Of a DNA stretch of 64,000 bases, positions 58,501-64,000 are shown in pieces. The notes beneath the pieces were generated by a model. That model made no database searches, was not told the DNA's origin, and saw only the letters and a list, made by a program, of their open reading frames with translations. Source of the DNA: Trichoplusia ni (taxonomy: Eukaryota > Arthropoda > Insecta > Lepidoptera > Noctuidae); assembly GCF_003590095.1 (NCBI RefSeq), contig NC_039480.1:3387328-3451327 (forward strand), read 5' to 3'. The position numbers were made by a program, and so were the translations under genes. Position 1 is the first letter of the stretch, and each line of letters opens with the position of its first letter.

Positions 58501-58522
58501 GATTAGGAAACGGTGGAAACAT
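38312..58522 (-). CDS. Gene C: F-box/leucine-rich-repeat protein, probable SCF ubiquitin-ligase substrate receptor (11 coding exons, 1137 aa)
   Basis: Exons in transcript order: 58522-58279, 50751-50640, 49773-49606, 48082-48039, 46289-46143, 45639-45416, 44651-44529, 43121-42960, 41846-41667, 41007-40886, 40199-38312. Their sum is 3414 bases (1138 codons with TAG), with phases agreeing at every junction. An F-box (about 94-138: ILDLSDDVLLYLLSFC, then LGHTCTRLARLMADRTLW, then QRVD) would bind SKP1. LRR-like strands follow (TELAITGYANR, LTSLFLEYCNI, LKKLSLRGTRC, YLDVSECEWF, LKELYMKDCVRL, VLDVRGSPIS, LEELYCAPGD). Residues about 475-1040 are low-complexity, acidic and Pro/Asn-rich. The end carries another LRR-like piece (LRVLSVTGYRNITNRSLQHL). 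The role is established for the F-box family generally; the substrate is unknown. Exon 1 is the least certain because its intron is 7.5 kb. Confidence 0.85.
39269..39403 (-). repeat. 9-bp coding minisatellite (Ala-Asn-Gly/Glu/Lys) x15
   Basis: Fifteen consecutive 9-base units of the form GCC AAC GGG or GCC AAC GAA (one AAG) within gene C exon 11. Because the unit is a multiple of three, length changes would not shift the frame. The lack of stops in any frame gives rise to spurious overlapping open frames here. Confidence 0.95.
40255..40612 (+). repeat. 5S-derived SINE, full copy, gene C intron 10
   Basis: Complete from ATGGCTAAGCTATAACCGC to GGCCAATGATGA. AGTGAATA on both sides is a probable target duplication. 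It lies about 55 bases from exon 11. Confidence 0.85.
40886..41007 (-). CDS. Gene C exon 10: Glu/Pro-rich linker
   Basis: Encodes residues 469-508 (EPEYFRNKTPEPEEEEDEI onwards, ending APWWSHER). The acceptor is unusual: a run of 12 C followed directly by AG. The donor is AG|GTACTG. Confidence 0.78.
41263..41549. mobile_element. MITE M1, deleted copy in gene C intron 9
   Basis: Left terminus and core are intact. The right part is deleted to just the terminal TTGTAAGACGAC and a mutated CACGATG tip. Confidence 0.82.
41667..41846 (-). CDS. Gene C exon 9: last central LRR and acidic linker
   Basis: Encodes residues 409-468: VLDVRGSPISDSEISAVGW, LEELYCAPGDD, then hydrophilic sequence ending LETWETE. 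Both ends are phase 0; the donor is GAG|GTGAGT. Confidence 0.85.
42302..42545 (+). repeat. tRNA-like SINE T1, gene C intron 8
   Basis: Complete copy of the subfamily seen at 154, ending AACCGTGTGTGTGTTGTCCC. Confidence 0.82.
42585..42725 (+). repeat. LINE 3'-tail repeat, gene C intron 8
   Basis: GGAGTTTCTTGCTGTTTCTT, AAAGCACTTAGGAAATGGTG, GCAGCCTTACTTGAATG; abuts a T3 SINE. Confidence 0.6.
42722..42928 (-). repeat. tRNA-like SINE T3, reverse, gene C intron 8
   Basis: Inverse of the T3 copy at 20358 with intact boxes (GGGGATCGAACCCGGG; CCACTCGACCACGGAGG). Confidence 0.82.
42960..43121 (-). CDS. Gene C exon 8: LRR
   Basis: Encodes residues 355-408: YLDVSECEWFEPASLMPLSK and LKELYMKDCVRLTECVAY, two LRR-like units. 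The acceptor is TTTTTCTTTAG and the donor is AGG|GTAAGT. A tRNA-derived SINE ends about 30 bases past the donor. Confidence 0.88.
43470..43760 (-). mobile_element. Helitron-like element, related variant, in gene C intron 7
   Basis: Ends GACGGAGTCGCGGGCAACAG then CTAG; body AACTGAACGGATTTGGATAA. An opposite-strand relative lies at about 3110-3277. Confidence 0.55.
43978..44250 (-). repeat. 5S-derived SINE, reverse copy, gene C intron 7
   Basis: Inverse of the family, from TCATCATCGGCCTAGCC to AGCTTAGCAACGAGCTCCTC; the 5S box C part is deleted. Confidence 0.78.
44529..44651 (-). CDS. Gene C exon 7: LRR
   Basis: Encodes residues 314-354 with the LRR-like LKKLSLRGTRCYNLPL. The acceptor is TTACCCACAG and the donor is GAG|GTAAGT; both ends are phase 0, so it is a cassette-like exon. 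An (ATC)n tract lies just upstream of the acceptor in transcript sense. Confidence 0.85.
44668..44730. repeat. (ATC)n microsatellite, gene C intron 6
   Basis: About 13 pure CAT/ATC triplets followed by interrupted ones, just outside exon 7. The 5S-derived SINEs in this window end in GATGATGA, which could seed such tracts. Confidence 0.9.
44914..45095 (-). repeat. tRNA-like SINE T2, reverse, gene C intron 6
   Basis: From ACGACTCCCGCATTAAGGAA to AACCACTCGGCTATCCGTGC; promoter boxes well kept. Confidence 0.78.
45416..45639 (-). CDS. Gene C exon 6: linker and LRR
   Basis: Encodes residues 240-313. A hydrophilic Asn/Pro/Arg-rich linker leads to the LRR-like segment AKLMRELSKKCNQLTSLFLE and YCNIDYKV. 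The acceptor is ATCTGTTCAG and the donor is GTG|GTGAGT, phase 0. Confidence 0.82.
45931..46130. repeat. 200-bp foldback repeat in gene C intron 5
   Basis: Two arms of about 85 bases, from ATTAAATGATGCAACGGTTT to TTTCGGACACAACCGGAGTC, face each other around a GC-rich loop (CGCTCGCTCGCCCGCCGCG). The block ends about 13 bases from the exon 5 donor. A fragment of the same family may lie at 33848-33895. Confidence 0.88.
46143..46289 (-). CDS. Gene C exon 5
   Basis: Encodes residues 191-238 (SPRWPDKEEAANHVRLQNF onwards), hydrophilic. Two AGs lie 8 bases apart at the acceptor; only the inner one (exon start 46289) keeps the frame. The donor is G|GTAAGT, with a 200-bp foldback repeat beginning about 13 bases downstream. 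Confidence 0.75.
46478..46940. repeat. Long inverted repeat enclosing MITE M1
   Basis: A perfect 37-base arm at 46478-46514 (TAAAAACTATCATTATTTAT onwards) is repeated inverted at 46904-46940, outside the MITE termini. An extra 21-base inverted copy of the MITE end sits inside the left arm. Confidence 0.85.
46536..46899. mobile_element. MITE M1, rearranged copy in gene C intron 4
   Basis: Right end is normal (CACGGTGTA). At the left end the CACC tip is replaced by an inverted copy of the terminal repeat, part of a larger inverted structure at 46478-46940. Confidence 0.82.
47775..47895 (-). repeat. tRNA-like SINE T2, reverse, gene C intron 4
   Basis: CAAACATTCAAGTCACATGC and CTCAGGACGAGCATTC, then GGCTATCCGTGCAATAG; the middle is deleted. 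Confidence 0.66.
48039..48082 (-). CDS. Gene C exon 4: 44-base microexon
   Basis: Encodes CLGIQDLSYSQDNE (residues 176-189) between a TTCTCCTTCTACAG acceptor and a C|GTAAGT donor. It is supported by strong splice sites and by phase agreement with exons 3 and 5. Confidence 0.72.
49140..49590. repeat. Cluster of (ATG)n microsatellites around a SINE, gene C intron 3
   Basis: ATG-type tracts at about 49140-49230, 49425-49465 and 49540-49592, with a T2 SINE between the first two and exon 3 of gene C directly after the last. Confidence 0.85.
49232..49385 (-). repeat. tRNA-like SINE T2, reverse, gene C intron 3
   Basis: AAAACGACTCCCTCAGTAAG to GCGCGGGGATCGAACCCGC. Confidence 0.74.
49606..49773 (-). 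CDS. Gene C exon 3: rest of the F-box and first LRR strand
   Basis: Encodes residues 120-174: CTRLARLMADRTLWQRVD completes the F-box, then RWFLRHCFSAATTELAITG begins the LRR region. The donor AG|GTTCGA is weak but gives the right phase. An (ATC)n tract, read as (ATG)n on the + strand, lies within about 15 bases of the donor. Confidence 0.82.
49913..50427. mobile_element. MITE M2 in gene C intron 2, split by a Helitron-like insertion
   Basis: Both TAGGGATGATGAC termini are present, but the body is interrupted at about 50163-50378 by a CTAG-ended element. The two halves line up with intact copies. Confidence 0.82.
50163..50378 (+). mobile_element. Helitron-like element, second family, nested in MITE M2
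   Basis: CTAGCTTTTCGCCCGCGG to ATATTAGTAAGGA, flanked by the two halves of an M2 MITE. Confidence 0.7.
50640..50751 (-). CDS. Gene C exon 2: N-terminal half of the F-box
   Basis: Encodes residues 83-118, including the F-box core ILDLSDDVLLYLLSFC and SPMDLKALG. The acceptor is CTGTTACAG and the donor is CA|GTAAGT. It is GC-rich against AT-rich flanks. Confidence 0.88.
50971..51146 (+). mobile_element. Helitron-like element, second family
   Basis: CTAGATTTTCGCCCGCGGCT to ATATTAGTAGGGA, internally deleted, abutting the truncated retrotransposon at 51151. Confidence 0.66.
51151..52080 (+). pseudogene. 5'-truncated R4/Dong-like non-LTR retrotransposon 3' end
   Basis: The copy encodes a CxxC zinc-knuckle-like motif (CRACHSPGE followed by a His) and then the endonuclease motif KPDIVVIDRSERRTMIVDI, a PD-(x)n-D pattern typical of restriction-like endonucleases in R2/R4-type elements. 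A reading-frame break near 51405-51430 separates the two halves. The 5' end is abrupt, directly after another repeat, and the 3' end is AT-rich. It lies in gene C intron 1 on the opposite strand. This is a dead copy; the clade call is from recalled motif similarity. Confidence 0.7.
52098..52250 (+). repeat. LINE 3'-tail repeat, gene C intron 1
   Basis: GGGGAGTTTGATGCTCTGTC, AAGCGGTGAAGGGTGACC, ending TTGAATAAATTACTTTTGAT. Confidence 0.65.
52688..52840 (+). repeat. tRNA-like SINE T2, gene C intron 1
   Basis: AGTGTCGTCTCGATCCCCGC, body, and AATAAGGGAGTCGTTTAA. Confidence 0.73.
53013..53200 (+). repeat. tRNA-like SINE T1, diverged, gene C intron 1
   Basis: CGCCTTTTGGTCTAATGA, GGATTCGATTCCCACC and AGTTTGAGACCAGATGGC. 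Confidence 0.72.
54717..55032. mobile_element. MITE M2, full copy in gene C intron 1
   Basis: Bounded by TAGGGATGACGAC and GTCGTCATCCCTA; contains the CGTGACGTCACGCG core. Confidence 0.85.
57003..57170 (+). repeat. LINE 3'-tail repeat, gene C intron 1
   Basis: Best-kept copy: GGGAGTTTGTTGCGCCGTTT, AGGAAGCGGTGAAGGGTGG, AAAAAGTGCTACTTAGTAGC, ending GACTTTGATTTGATTT. A short piece of the family also lies at 56158-56235. Confidence 0.68.
57425..57615 (-). repeat. tRNA-like SINE T2, reverse, diverged, gene C intron 1
   Basis: AAATTCCTTAGAATTAAATC, CACATGCACAAAGACAACAA and GGTGTGGTGACCTCATTCAC. Confidence 0.66.
58279..58522 (-). CDS. Gene C exon 1: His-rich, acidic N-terminus
   Basis: Encodes residues 1-81: MFPPFPNRHHHHPPRNRPR, a WVRGLRYLLDGDETPDPRH segment and an acidic Ser-rich tail. 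The first in-frame ATG is at 58522. The frame stays open upstream to about 58690 without an ATG. Donor G|GTAATT leaves phase 1, exactly what exon 2 requires (G+CA gives Ala82). Confidence 0.68.
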
Positions 58523-58837
58523 GATGCACGTCCGGTCTCCGCAGAGGCAGGGGTGCAACTGGATGCAAGCGCGTTGGGTGGCCGACGAGGGGGGTAAAAC
58601 AACATGGCCGACAGATTGGTAGCTATTTTTAGCTACGAAATATAGAGATGGTTGGGCGTTTGGTTTATTACATTGTTATTGTTACTTTTTTTAACAATTA
58701 TACATTTTTTTAATTTGGTTTCAAAATTAGTATTAATATTTTAGTTACCTAGTAATGCAAAATGCTATGTAGAGTTTAACTTTCCTTATTGTTGCATGTA
58801 TTTTTTTTGGCGCGCTTAAATTATTTCCTCAATAATT

Positions 58838-59067
58838 TATGTCATACCGAGTTCCTCCGTTTTTCGAAAGGCACTTTAAATTGTGGATCCGGGTAGTCGG
58901 AAGCTAGAAAGTGTGACAAACAGTCAAAGTGGTATCGTGTTGCCCAAGTAACTGGGTTGAGGAGGTCGGATTGGCAGTCGCTCCTTGTAAAACACTGGTA
59001 CTTAGCTGAATCCGGTTAGACTGGAAGCCGACCCCAACATAGTTGGGAAAAAGCTAGGATGATGAGG
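58838..59067 (+). repeat. 5S-derived SINE, 5'-truncated, upstream of gene C
   Basis: From TATGTCATACCGAGTTCCTC to AAAAAGCTAGGATGATGA. Confidence 0.76.
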
Positions 59068-60292
59068 TATCATGTATTTATGTAAATTATCTGCTTGTTT
59101 GAAGTGTACGCACAGCCATTTAAACCTTATTTATTAAAAAAAAAGGGTGTTATATGTATGTTTGATCTCCCGAACGGATGGAGCAATTTTAATGTAGTTT
59201 GTCTTGTATAAAAGATGTATTATATGCGAGTGTTCTTAGACATGTTTCCTTTTTTTTTATTCAAGTCACATGCACAAAGACATCCAGACTCAGAACAAGA
59301 ATTCGCGGATCACACAAATGCGTATCTGATAAACAAATGGACCTAATGAATAATTCATGATAAATTTAAATACATCGCCCAGCACTTTCGCAAGTAAGCT
59401 AATATAGTATTACACTCTATGCCCAATAGTGGACTTCAATGGGCTGATGATGATGATAATACAATGATAATTTAATAAAATCGCATTTTCAAAACAATCT
59501 TTTAAAAAACTAAAATTGTAACAAAAGCCAAAACAAAAATGTTTGTGCTTATGTCGTTGCCATGGTAACCATTTGGCTCCATCATTAGATACGCGCCAAT
59601 TTCTTTTCAAACTTATATTTACCGTTACATATTCGACACTATTACCAACAATGTACGAGATATATTTTTGGTAACCGCAAAGTTAAGTTTGTTTTTTTTT
59701 TGCAAAAACACATTAATGCACAAAACTTGTACGGAACCTCATTTTAAAGTCAGATTCGCGCTTGACATGTTAAAGGGAATGTTTGATATATATGTCAGTA
59801 CCACCCCACCTAGGTTTATAGTTAATACTAGGTAACAGGACGCCTATATACACTCAATTCTATACTCTATTTCCAAGAAATAAGAACGATTATTGATTGC
59901 GAGGGCTCTGCGCAACGCGCAGGTCAGATGCCCCTGTACCACGATATGAAGTAAAAACTGTTGATCGCGGAAGTGAGATGAGATGATACGTCATGTATAG
60001 TGCTATCTCGCTCGCACAACTACTAATATTACTTTAAGTCATATTAAAGGTATGGTTTACATCTATATAATTGGCGATGTATATGAACATCGCTGGTAGA
60101 GATAAATCAATAACAACTAATAAAGGATATGCGCGAATGTTAATAATGTTTCGTGAGGAAGACACACCTGAGAATTGTTCATGTGTTTGTCACGTCAGAG
60201 GACTACGGGCGGTTTCAACTCTGACACCAGGTTGTACATCAACCATACGATACGAATACTTGTTCTTTTTGCAAATCGATTGTATTTTTTTT

Positions 60293-60468
60293 TAACGACG
60301 TCCCTCACTAATAATTTGATGCTTGTGTCGCGGGCGGCTTCACAAACATTCAAGTCACATGCTCAAGACACCCAGACTCAGGACAAGCATTCGTGGATCA
60401 CACAAATGCTTGTCCTACGCGGGGATCGAACTAACGTGGTGACCTATACCACTCCCCCGTGCAGACGC
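60293..60468 (-). repeat. tRNA-like SINE T2, reverse
   Basis: AACGACGTCCCTCACTAATA to AACGTGGTGACCTATACCAC; body complete. Confidence 0.75.
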
Positions 60469-61305
60469 TAAGCTTTATTGATTTTAAGTAACACTTCCTT
60501 AGTGGTTTCTTAGGTTTACGCGAATGTTAGACATTGAAATGAAACGCTAACACTTCCTTTTTGTCTTCATGTCAATATTGGATTGACAACGACGGTTATG
60601 CTAACACACTTTTACCAAGCGTCAGATGACAAAATTTCGAAATGAAATCATTTATTCTGCAAATAGGATATATCATCACTTTTAACTGTCTTTTTTGAGA
60701 ACGCTGGAGCCGACATTTCCTATCTGACTACCCTGAGGAAAAATGTCGAAACAAACTCAGGGGACGCAGTCTCTTTTAAAGTCTAGACAATTTACATCTT
60801 CTAATATTTAAAATTCCCGTATCACGATGTTAGTTACCGTACTCCTCCGAAACGGCTTAACCGATTTTTACCAAATTTTATATGCGTAATCAGTAGGTCT
60901 GAAAATCGACTAACATCTATTTTTCATACCACTAAGTGATAAGGGTTGCTCACACAAAAAAAAATTATTTTTTGGACGAAATTTTTCGTTTTTATTTTTT
61001 TATAATGTGGCATTAAAAAATCATATAACTAGAAAAAAAATATTAGGCGAAACAAAGTTTGCTGAGTTAGCTAGTATATTATAAAACAAAAGCCGCTATG
61101 ATTTTTATTTTGGCTTTGTTTCCGTAGACCGATACAGCGGAGATTTAGCTTGTTAGCAGGCATAGCAAGTCTTATTTAAGCAAGGAGTATGGTCAAAGAG
61201 GCACATTACAATAGTTTATCTGTGATCATTATACCTGTACGTACAAGTTTCGACGGGGATTTGACGTGAAGAAAATGGTTTTCTAGAATAAGAAGATTCC
61301 TAAAA

Positions 61306-62170
61306 TGCGCTTAGCAGAGTGGTTGAGGTAGTCACTATGAGCGTCGTAACGCGGGTTGACAAGCATTTGTGTAATCCACGAATGCTTGTCCTGAGTCAGA
61401 GGTCCGTATCACAGAAGGCTACTCAAGTCCAGTTTGATCTTAAATCACCTGATCATAGTTTCAATATTGAATCTGCACTTGAGGGTCATTTTTATTTCAG
61501 CACATTATTCAAACTTCACTCAGCTGAATCGAGATTCAAATCGCGTCTCAAGCAGAGAATATGTCTTATCTATAAAACAGACTGTCTTCGTTTACAAATT
61601 TATCTTTCCCGAAATTCTGGTTTAACATACGCAAAATAAGAATTTAGTTTCAAACAGAATTAATAATTATATTGTGATTTAAAGACGATTAAGCTTTTTA
61701 ACTGTAGGTCTATTTCAAAAACTTAAATAAATTACTGTTAAATAACGTTGCGTAACGTTAACGTTTAATAAACATCGTTAAATAAATTATCGTAATAATC
61801 AAACTCTTCAAAAATATCTATTATTTCTATTACAACACAATTATTTGCTTAACTCAAAGGGAAATCTCTGCTCAAGCGCGGTGTCGACCACACTTGAGTA
61901 ATCACACATCAAATCTCTACTTGAGTAGTAATCTAGAACTGAGTAATGATTTAGAATAAGATCTACACTCAGCTGAACTATGATCACCGAATCTATGCTT
62001 GAGGAGCATTCTAAAATGAAATCTCAACTCAAATCTAGTTTTAAACAGAGATTAGGACTTGAGTAGCCTTCTGTAATACGGACCTGAGTGTCTTTGTGCA
62101 TTTGACTTGAATGTTTGTGAAATCTTCCGCGACATAAGGAATTGAAAATTCCTTTGTGCGGGAGATGTTA
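61306..62170 (+). repeat. tRNA-like SINE T2 split by an inverted-repeat element
   Basis: Head and first body half at 61306-61400 (CAGAGTGGTTGAGGTAGTCA; TGCTTGTCCTGAGT); second half at 62087-62170 (TTGACTTGAATGTTTGTGAA; GTGCGGGAGATGTT). Confidence 0.8.
61401..62086. mobile_element. 0.69-kb inverted-repeat element inserted in a SINE
   Basis: Bounded by GGTCCGTATCACAGAAGGCT and the inverse of GGTCCGTATTACAGAAGGCT; imperfect inverted similarity (ACTCAAGTCC, CTCAGCTGA, CTCAAGCA) extends deeper. It splits a tRNA-like SINE (61306-61400 and 62087-62170). TGAGT occurs on both sides. No transposase frame was seen; the superfamily is uncertain. Confidence 0.8.
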
Positions 62171-62621
62171 AAAATAATACATGAATATTTTTTAGAGGGT
62201 TTAATCGATAGTTGGTCTGTTCGCCAATATTGAAGACTCTTCTAAAAGTCGTTCCAAAATGTATCTTTGACAGTCGTTAATTCTTTAAAAATTCTGTCGA
62301 GTGGGGTTACCCAGTAACAAGATTTTCGGAGGTCAGATAGTCAGTCGACCCGTGTATAATAAGGTACCCACCAAAAAGAATATGACTTTATTGTTCAAGT
62401 TATAAAATCCTTCTAATAATAACATAAAAATGTTTGTGTATGATCCACCTGACTATAAAGAAAATGCGAAATAAACAAATAAATGAAAATTTCACCGAAA
62501 ACGGAAAATTTATTTTAACTTGATATTATTTTGAAAGTGAATTTCGATTTTTACTAAGCAATTCGGTTCACAGCTTGAAATCAAACCACGCTTGAATTCC
62601 GCTTATAATTTGACCAGAGTC

Positions 62622-62687
62622 ATCATTGGCCTAGCCTTTTCCCAACTATGTTGGGGTCGGCTACCAGTCCAACCGGTTTCAGCTAAG
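62622..62687 (-). repeat. 5S-derived SINE, 3' fragment
   Basis: Inverse of the last 65 bases of the family (ATCATTGGCCTAGCCTTTTC onwards). Confidence 0.7.
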
Positions 62688-63327
62688 TTAATAATTTGAC
62701 CAGAGTGATATGCATAATTTTTCCGCCATTTTTACATTCTCTTTTACTCGAGACCAAGGAAAACTTTAAAGCTGTAAATAGAGGTATTTTTGGAGTAGAT
62801 AGAAACAAAATTTTATTAAGATTTGAACGATTGAAGGGTCCACGATTGTTACCTATCAAAAAATGTTTACCACCTGAGCCTACATTGAATGCAATAAAGA
62901 ATTGAATTGAATTGATTAACAAGACAAAATATTTAAGTTTTTAACGTTTATCTCAAAATTGTCATATATGGATGTTTGTAACTTTTTCACATAATAAATA
63001 AAACTTTTGATTTTGCCACTGAACGACCACTGAACGAATTGAGACGAAAATTGGTAAACAGATAGTTCATAACATGATTTCGTGTTCCCGTGGGATCATT
63101 TTCGATTTTAGCGGGCGGGCAAGCGGGCAGAAACCAGTAATTTTATATCGTTTCGCGGTATGGAGTGCTATTAACGAAATCAGGGAGCTTGTTTTGGGCA
63201 ATTGATTGAATTTTGCAGTTTGTACGCCCGTGTAGGCAAAAGTCAAAGTCAAATTCTTTATTTCAATTAGACCAGTATAATTATGGCACTTGTAAACGTC
63301 AAAATAATTTATATATGAACAATACTA

Positions 63328-63621
63328 GCTGTTGCCCGCGACTTCGTCCGCGTGGTTAGAAGATATAAGTTATAATTTATATCTGCCTTCTATCTATCTT
63401 GTAGGATTCAGTCAGCGTTTGCAATGTAAGCGCAAAAAATGTGTTTTTTTTACGACCTCACATTAGAAACCTCAAAAATTGTAGCCTATGTGTTATTCTC
63501 ATATATAAGCTATATTGTGGTAAAGTTTCATTCAAATCCATTCAGTAGTTTTTACGTGAGGGAGTAACAAACATCCATACATCCATACTTACAAACTTTC
63601 GCCTTTATAATAGTAGTAGGA
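63328..63621 (+). mobile_element. Helitron-like element, young variant
   Basis: Second copy of the element at 3293, differing by a few substitutions and short indels over about 290 bases. Confidence 0.7.
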
Positions 63622-63983
63622 TTAAAAACTAGTGTCAGTCTGTCGGTCAGTCTCCTATTGAAGCTACCGCTCGTTCGGAAGGTAGATTCTCACATGGATA
63701 AAACATGGAAGGACGTGACTTTCTATTGTACTATCTTGCTTGTACTGTATACTCATGACTTTTACAAATAAACTATCTTTATCTTCTTATGTCTAGACTA
63801 GCATGAGGCTGTCTGCGCTATAGTGGGGCTCTCAAAAATCTAAATCAAAAGTTTTTATTTTCCAAGCACTTTCAAAACGTTACAAGGATGACTCTAGTTC
63901 ACGGTTCCAAAGTGTCATTCTTATGGAGGCAAGAAACTCCATAAGTCATTCTTTTTTAAAAAATAGATATAGGTAGGTAAGTA

Positions 63984-64000
63984 TACACGGTGATTTTTTA
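63984..64000. mobile_element. MITE M1, left tip cut by the window edge
   Basis: The last bases, TACACGGTGATTTTTTA, match the M1 terminus including its TA. Only the tip is in view. Confidence 0.6.

Larger units (their letters stand above)
58560..64000. other. Region upstream of gene C
   Basis: Contains the presumed gene C promoter, the 5S-derived and T2 SINEs, the inverted-repeat insertion at 61.4-62.1 kb and a young Helitron-like copy. The GC-rich segment 58560-58615 next to exon 1 may be 5' UTR or promoter; no TATA box or initiator could be assigned. Confidence 0.5.

Noticed and set aside
58523..58690. Longer N-terminus for gene C using TTG or upstream sequence
   Set aside because: The frame stays open upstream but contains no ATG; the first ATG is at 58522. 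A spliced upstream coding exon cannot be excluded.

Overview
This is a repeat-rich, AT-rich, intron-containing animal nuclear window. It is almost certainly from a lepidopteran (moth) genome, possibly a noctuoid. That placement rests on recall of the repeat families: short Helitron-like elements with CTAG ends, tRNA-like and 5S rRNA-like SINEs, and many small inverted-repeat MITEs. There is no operon, CRISPR array or bacterial feature. Most short open frames are chance frames in transposon debris. I found three protein-coding genes, and each had to be assembled across introns because no single open frame shows it whole.

Gene A (15870-22595, + strand, nine coding exons, 585 aa) is a type II membrane protein. 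It has a 59-residue basic/proline-rich cytoplasmic head, one transmembrane helix and a long N-glycosylated outer part. All four outer-part cysteines lie near the C-terminus. Gene B (26470-30442, + strand, two coding exons, about 302 aa) lies 3.9 kb downstream in the same direction. Its first exon encodes only a signal peptide, and the second encodes a secreted, cysteine-free, acidic, helical protein with a furin-like RYRR site. I recognise neither family. Both may belong to one diverged local cluster, but the resemblance is weak.

Gene C (58522-38312, - strand, eleven coding exons, 1137 aa) is an F-box/leucine-rich-repeat protein, a probable substrate receptor of an SCF ubiquitin ligase. The F-box spans exons 2-3 and LRR-like segments fill exons 3-9. 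A long acidic, proline- and asparagine-rich region follows, with a 15-unit Ala-Asn-Gly/Glu/Lys repeat, and a last LRR-like segment lies at the C-terminus. All exon phases agree over 3414 coding bases.

Layout: 1-15.8 kb is intergenic repeats, with a 110-bp tandem satellite at 10.5-11.1 kb. Gene A occupies 15.9-22.6 kb, with introns full of SINEs. 22.6-26.4 kb is intergenic. Gene B occupies 26.5-30.4 kb. 30.4-38.3 kb is intergenic MITEs and LINE tails. Gene C occupies 38.3-58.5 kb, and its 7.5-kb first intron holds a dead R4/Dong-like retrotransposon 3' end. 58.6-64 kb is upstream repeats, where a SINE is split by a 0.69-kb inverted-repeat insertion.

I see no unmistakable new molecular system. 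The most useful observations are the two unrecognised secreted/membrane genes, the F-box protein with its coding minisatellite, the 5S-rRNA-derived SINE family with visible target duplications, and several nested insertions that give clean target-site evidence. All family calls are from sequence reading alone; no database search was run.
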